From Pusillimonas sp. TS35 (lineage in GTDB: Bacteria; Pseudomonadota; Gammaproteobacteria; Burkholderiales; Burkholderiaceae_B): a DNA stretch of 64,000 bases. Each line of letters starts with the position of its first letter. Positions within the stretch are counted from its first letter, which is position 1. Below, in pieces: positions 63,246 through 64,000 of this stretch. The notes beneath the pieces are model-generated. The model was not told the DNA's origin and did not search any database. It saw nothing but the letters and a program-made list of their open reading frames with translations. The stretch is from contig NZ_WWER01000003.1 of NCBI RefSeq assembly GCF_009857885.1, positions 124,001 through 188,000 of the forward strand, read 5' to 3'. Made by a program: the position numbers and the translations under genes.

Positions 63246-63983
63246 ATGCCCGCATCCAATTGCGTCGCAGAAGCCATCACCTCGCGCCGCAGCGTACGCG
63301 GCTTTCTGCCGCGGGCCGTCGAGCCGCGGCTCATCCAGGATATTCTGAATATCGCCCGCCATGCACCCAGCGGCAGCAACATTCAGCCCTGGAAAGTGCA
63401 CGTGGTGCAAGGAGACGCGCGCCGCCGGCTGTCCGAACTGTTGAGCGACGCCCATGATCGCGGCGAGCCCGCGCGGCGCGAGTACGAGTACTACCCCGTA
63501 AACTGGCGCCAACCGTATCTGGCGCGCCGGCGTGAAACCGGATGGGGCCTGTACAGCACACTGGGCATCCAGAAGGGCGACCGCGCCGCCAGCGCCGCCC
63601 AGCACGGCCGCAATTATCAGTTTTTCGACGCCCCCGTCGTATTGCTCTTCACCATCGACAACGATCTGGAGAAAGGGAGCTGGCTGGATTACGGCATGTT
63701 CCTGCAGAACATCATGATCGCCGCGCGCGGCGTGGGCCTGCACACCTGCCCCCAAGCCGCCCTGGCCAACTACCCCGATCTGGTCAAACAAGTACTGGGC
63801 ATTGCCGACGACCAGACTGTCATCTGCGGCATTTCCATCGGCTACGAAGACCCCGACTGCCCCGCCAACCGCTACCGCCCAGAGCGTATCGCCCTGGACG
63901 AGTTCGTGACGTTTCACGACAGCGACGTACAGGCCGCAGCAACGCCCCAGGCCGCGCCTACCCCTTCAAGCAAGTGCTCATGA
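63246..63983 (+). CDS. Nitroreductase family protein
   Basis: 245 residues. ITSRRSVRGFLPRAVEPRL and APSGSNIQPWKVHVV at the N-terminus, and MIAARGVGLHTCPQAALANY in the second half, are the FMN-binding segments of the nitroreductase superfamily. IGYEDPDCPANRYRPERIAL is the usual C-terminal signature. It follows the dehydrogenase by 27 bp and is probably co-transcribed. The physiological substrate is unknown; such flavoenzymes reduce quinones, nitro groups or enoates. Confidence 0.9.
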   Translation: MPASNCVAEAITSRRSVRGFLPRAVEPRLIQDILNIARHAPSGSNIQPWKVHVVQGDARRRLSELLSDAHDRGEPARREYEYYPVNWRQPYLARRRETGWGLYSTLGIQKGDRAASAAQHGRNYQFFDAPVVLLFTIDNDLEKGSWLDYGMFLQNIMIAARGVGLHTCPQAALANYPDLVKQVLGIADDQTVICGISIGYEDPDCPANRYRPERIALDEFVTFHDSDVQAAATPQAAPTPSSKCS

Positions 63984-64000
63984 ATGCCTTGCGAGCGTCG
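63980..64000 (+). CDS. Possible start of the next gene (truncated by window end)
   Basis: The ATG at 63980 overlaps the nitroreductase stop (ATGA) and opens a frame reading MNALRAS to the window edge. The overlap is typical of coupled operon genes, but seven codons give no information on the product. Confidence 0.3.

Overview
The window is GC-rich, gene-dense chromosomal DNA from a betaproteobacterium, most likely Alcaligenaceae (Bordetella/Achromobacter/Pusillimonas relatives). That placement is inference. It rests on four solute-binding proteins of the expanded Bug/TctC family, the order ribBA-ribH-nusB-thiL-pgpA-pncC, the ftsY | rsmD-coaD-ferredoxin block, and a sodium symporter followed by a tiny 'transporter small subunit' gene. 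I saw no tRNA, rRNA, CRISPR array, insertion sequence, integrase or phage gene.

Layout. 1-2.2 kb: end of a Bug protein, dgkA, pyrF. 2.3-6.6 kb (minus): ribBA, ribH, nusB, thiL, pgpA, pncC. 6.8-13 kb (plus): an IclR regulator, a phosphonate-type ABC transporter (phnD-phnC-phnE-phnE) and a CYTH-CHAD protein. 13-16.7 kb: ftsY (minus), rsmD, coaD and a ferredoxin (plus), and a short MOSC N-terminal-like gene (minus). 16.8-24 kb: an AsmA protein (minus), metY, and pntAA-pntAB-pntB (plus). 24-29.5 kb: a probable pipecolate/lysine catabolic set made of an ALDH7-type dehydrogenase divergent from a DAO-type oxidase, a cyclic-imine reductase and a second ALDH. 29.5-39 kb: tpm, nadE, two ilvD genes of different iron-sulfur types, a small membrane protein, and ppc. 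39-43 kb: a sodium:solute symporter with its 42-residue partner, divergent from a CoA-transferase. 43-48.4 kb (minus): a complete tctDE-tctCBA citrate-type uptake system with its two-component regulator. 48.4-53.5 kb: lipoprotein, DUF2238 protein, SDR, FmdE-like protein, universal stress protein. 52.6-55.6 kb: an N-formylglutamate amidohydrolase translationally coupled to an orphan Bug protein, with a divergent LysR regulator. 55.7-64 kb: a second tctCBA operon (minus), a divergent GntR regulator, a fused FAD/Fe-S dehydrogenase and a nitroreductase (plus).

Two themes stand out. First, three uptake or catabolic modules carry their own regulator: tctDE with tctCBA, LysR with Bug-amidohydrolase, and GntR with TTT-dehydrogenase. 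Second, the two gaps inside the second tctCBA operon are filled by different degenerate tandem repeats. Nineteen units of 9 bp lie between tctB and tctA, and ten units of 16 bp lie between tctC and tctB. No known element explains them, and they are the most unusual structure in the window. Shorter phased repeats occur in other gaps (33.2, 41.2 and 49.1 kb).
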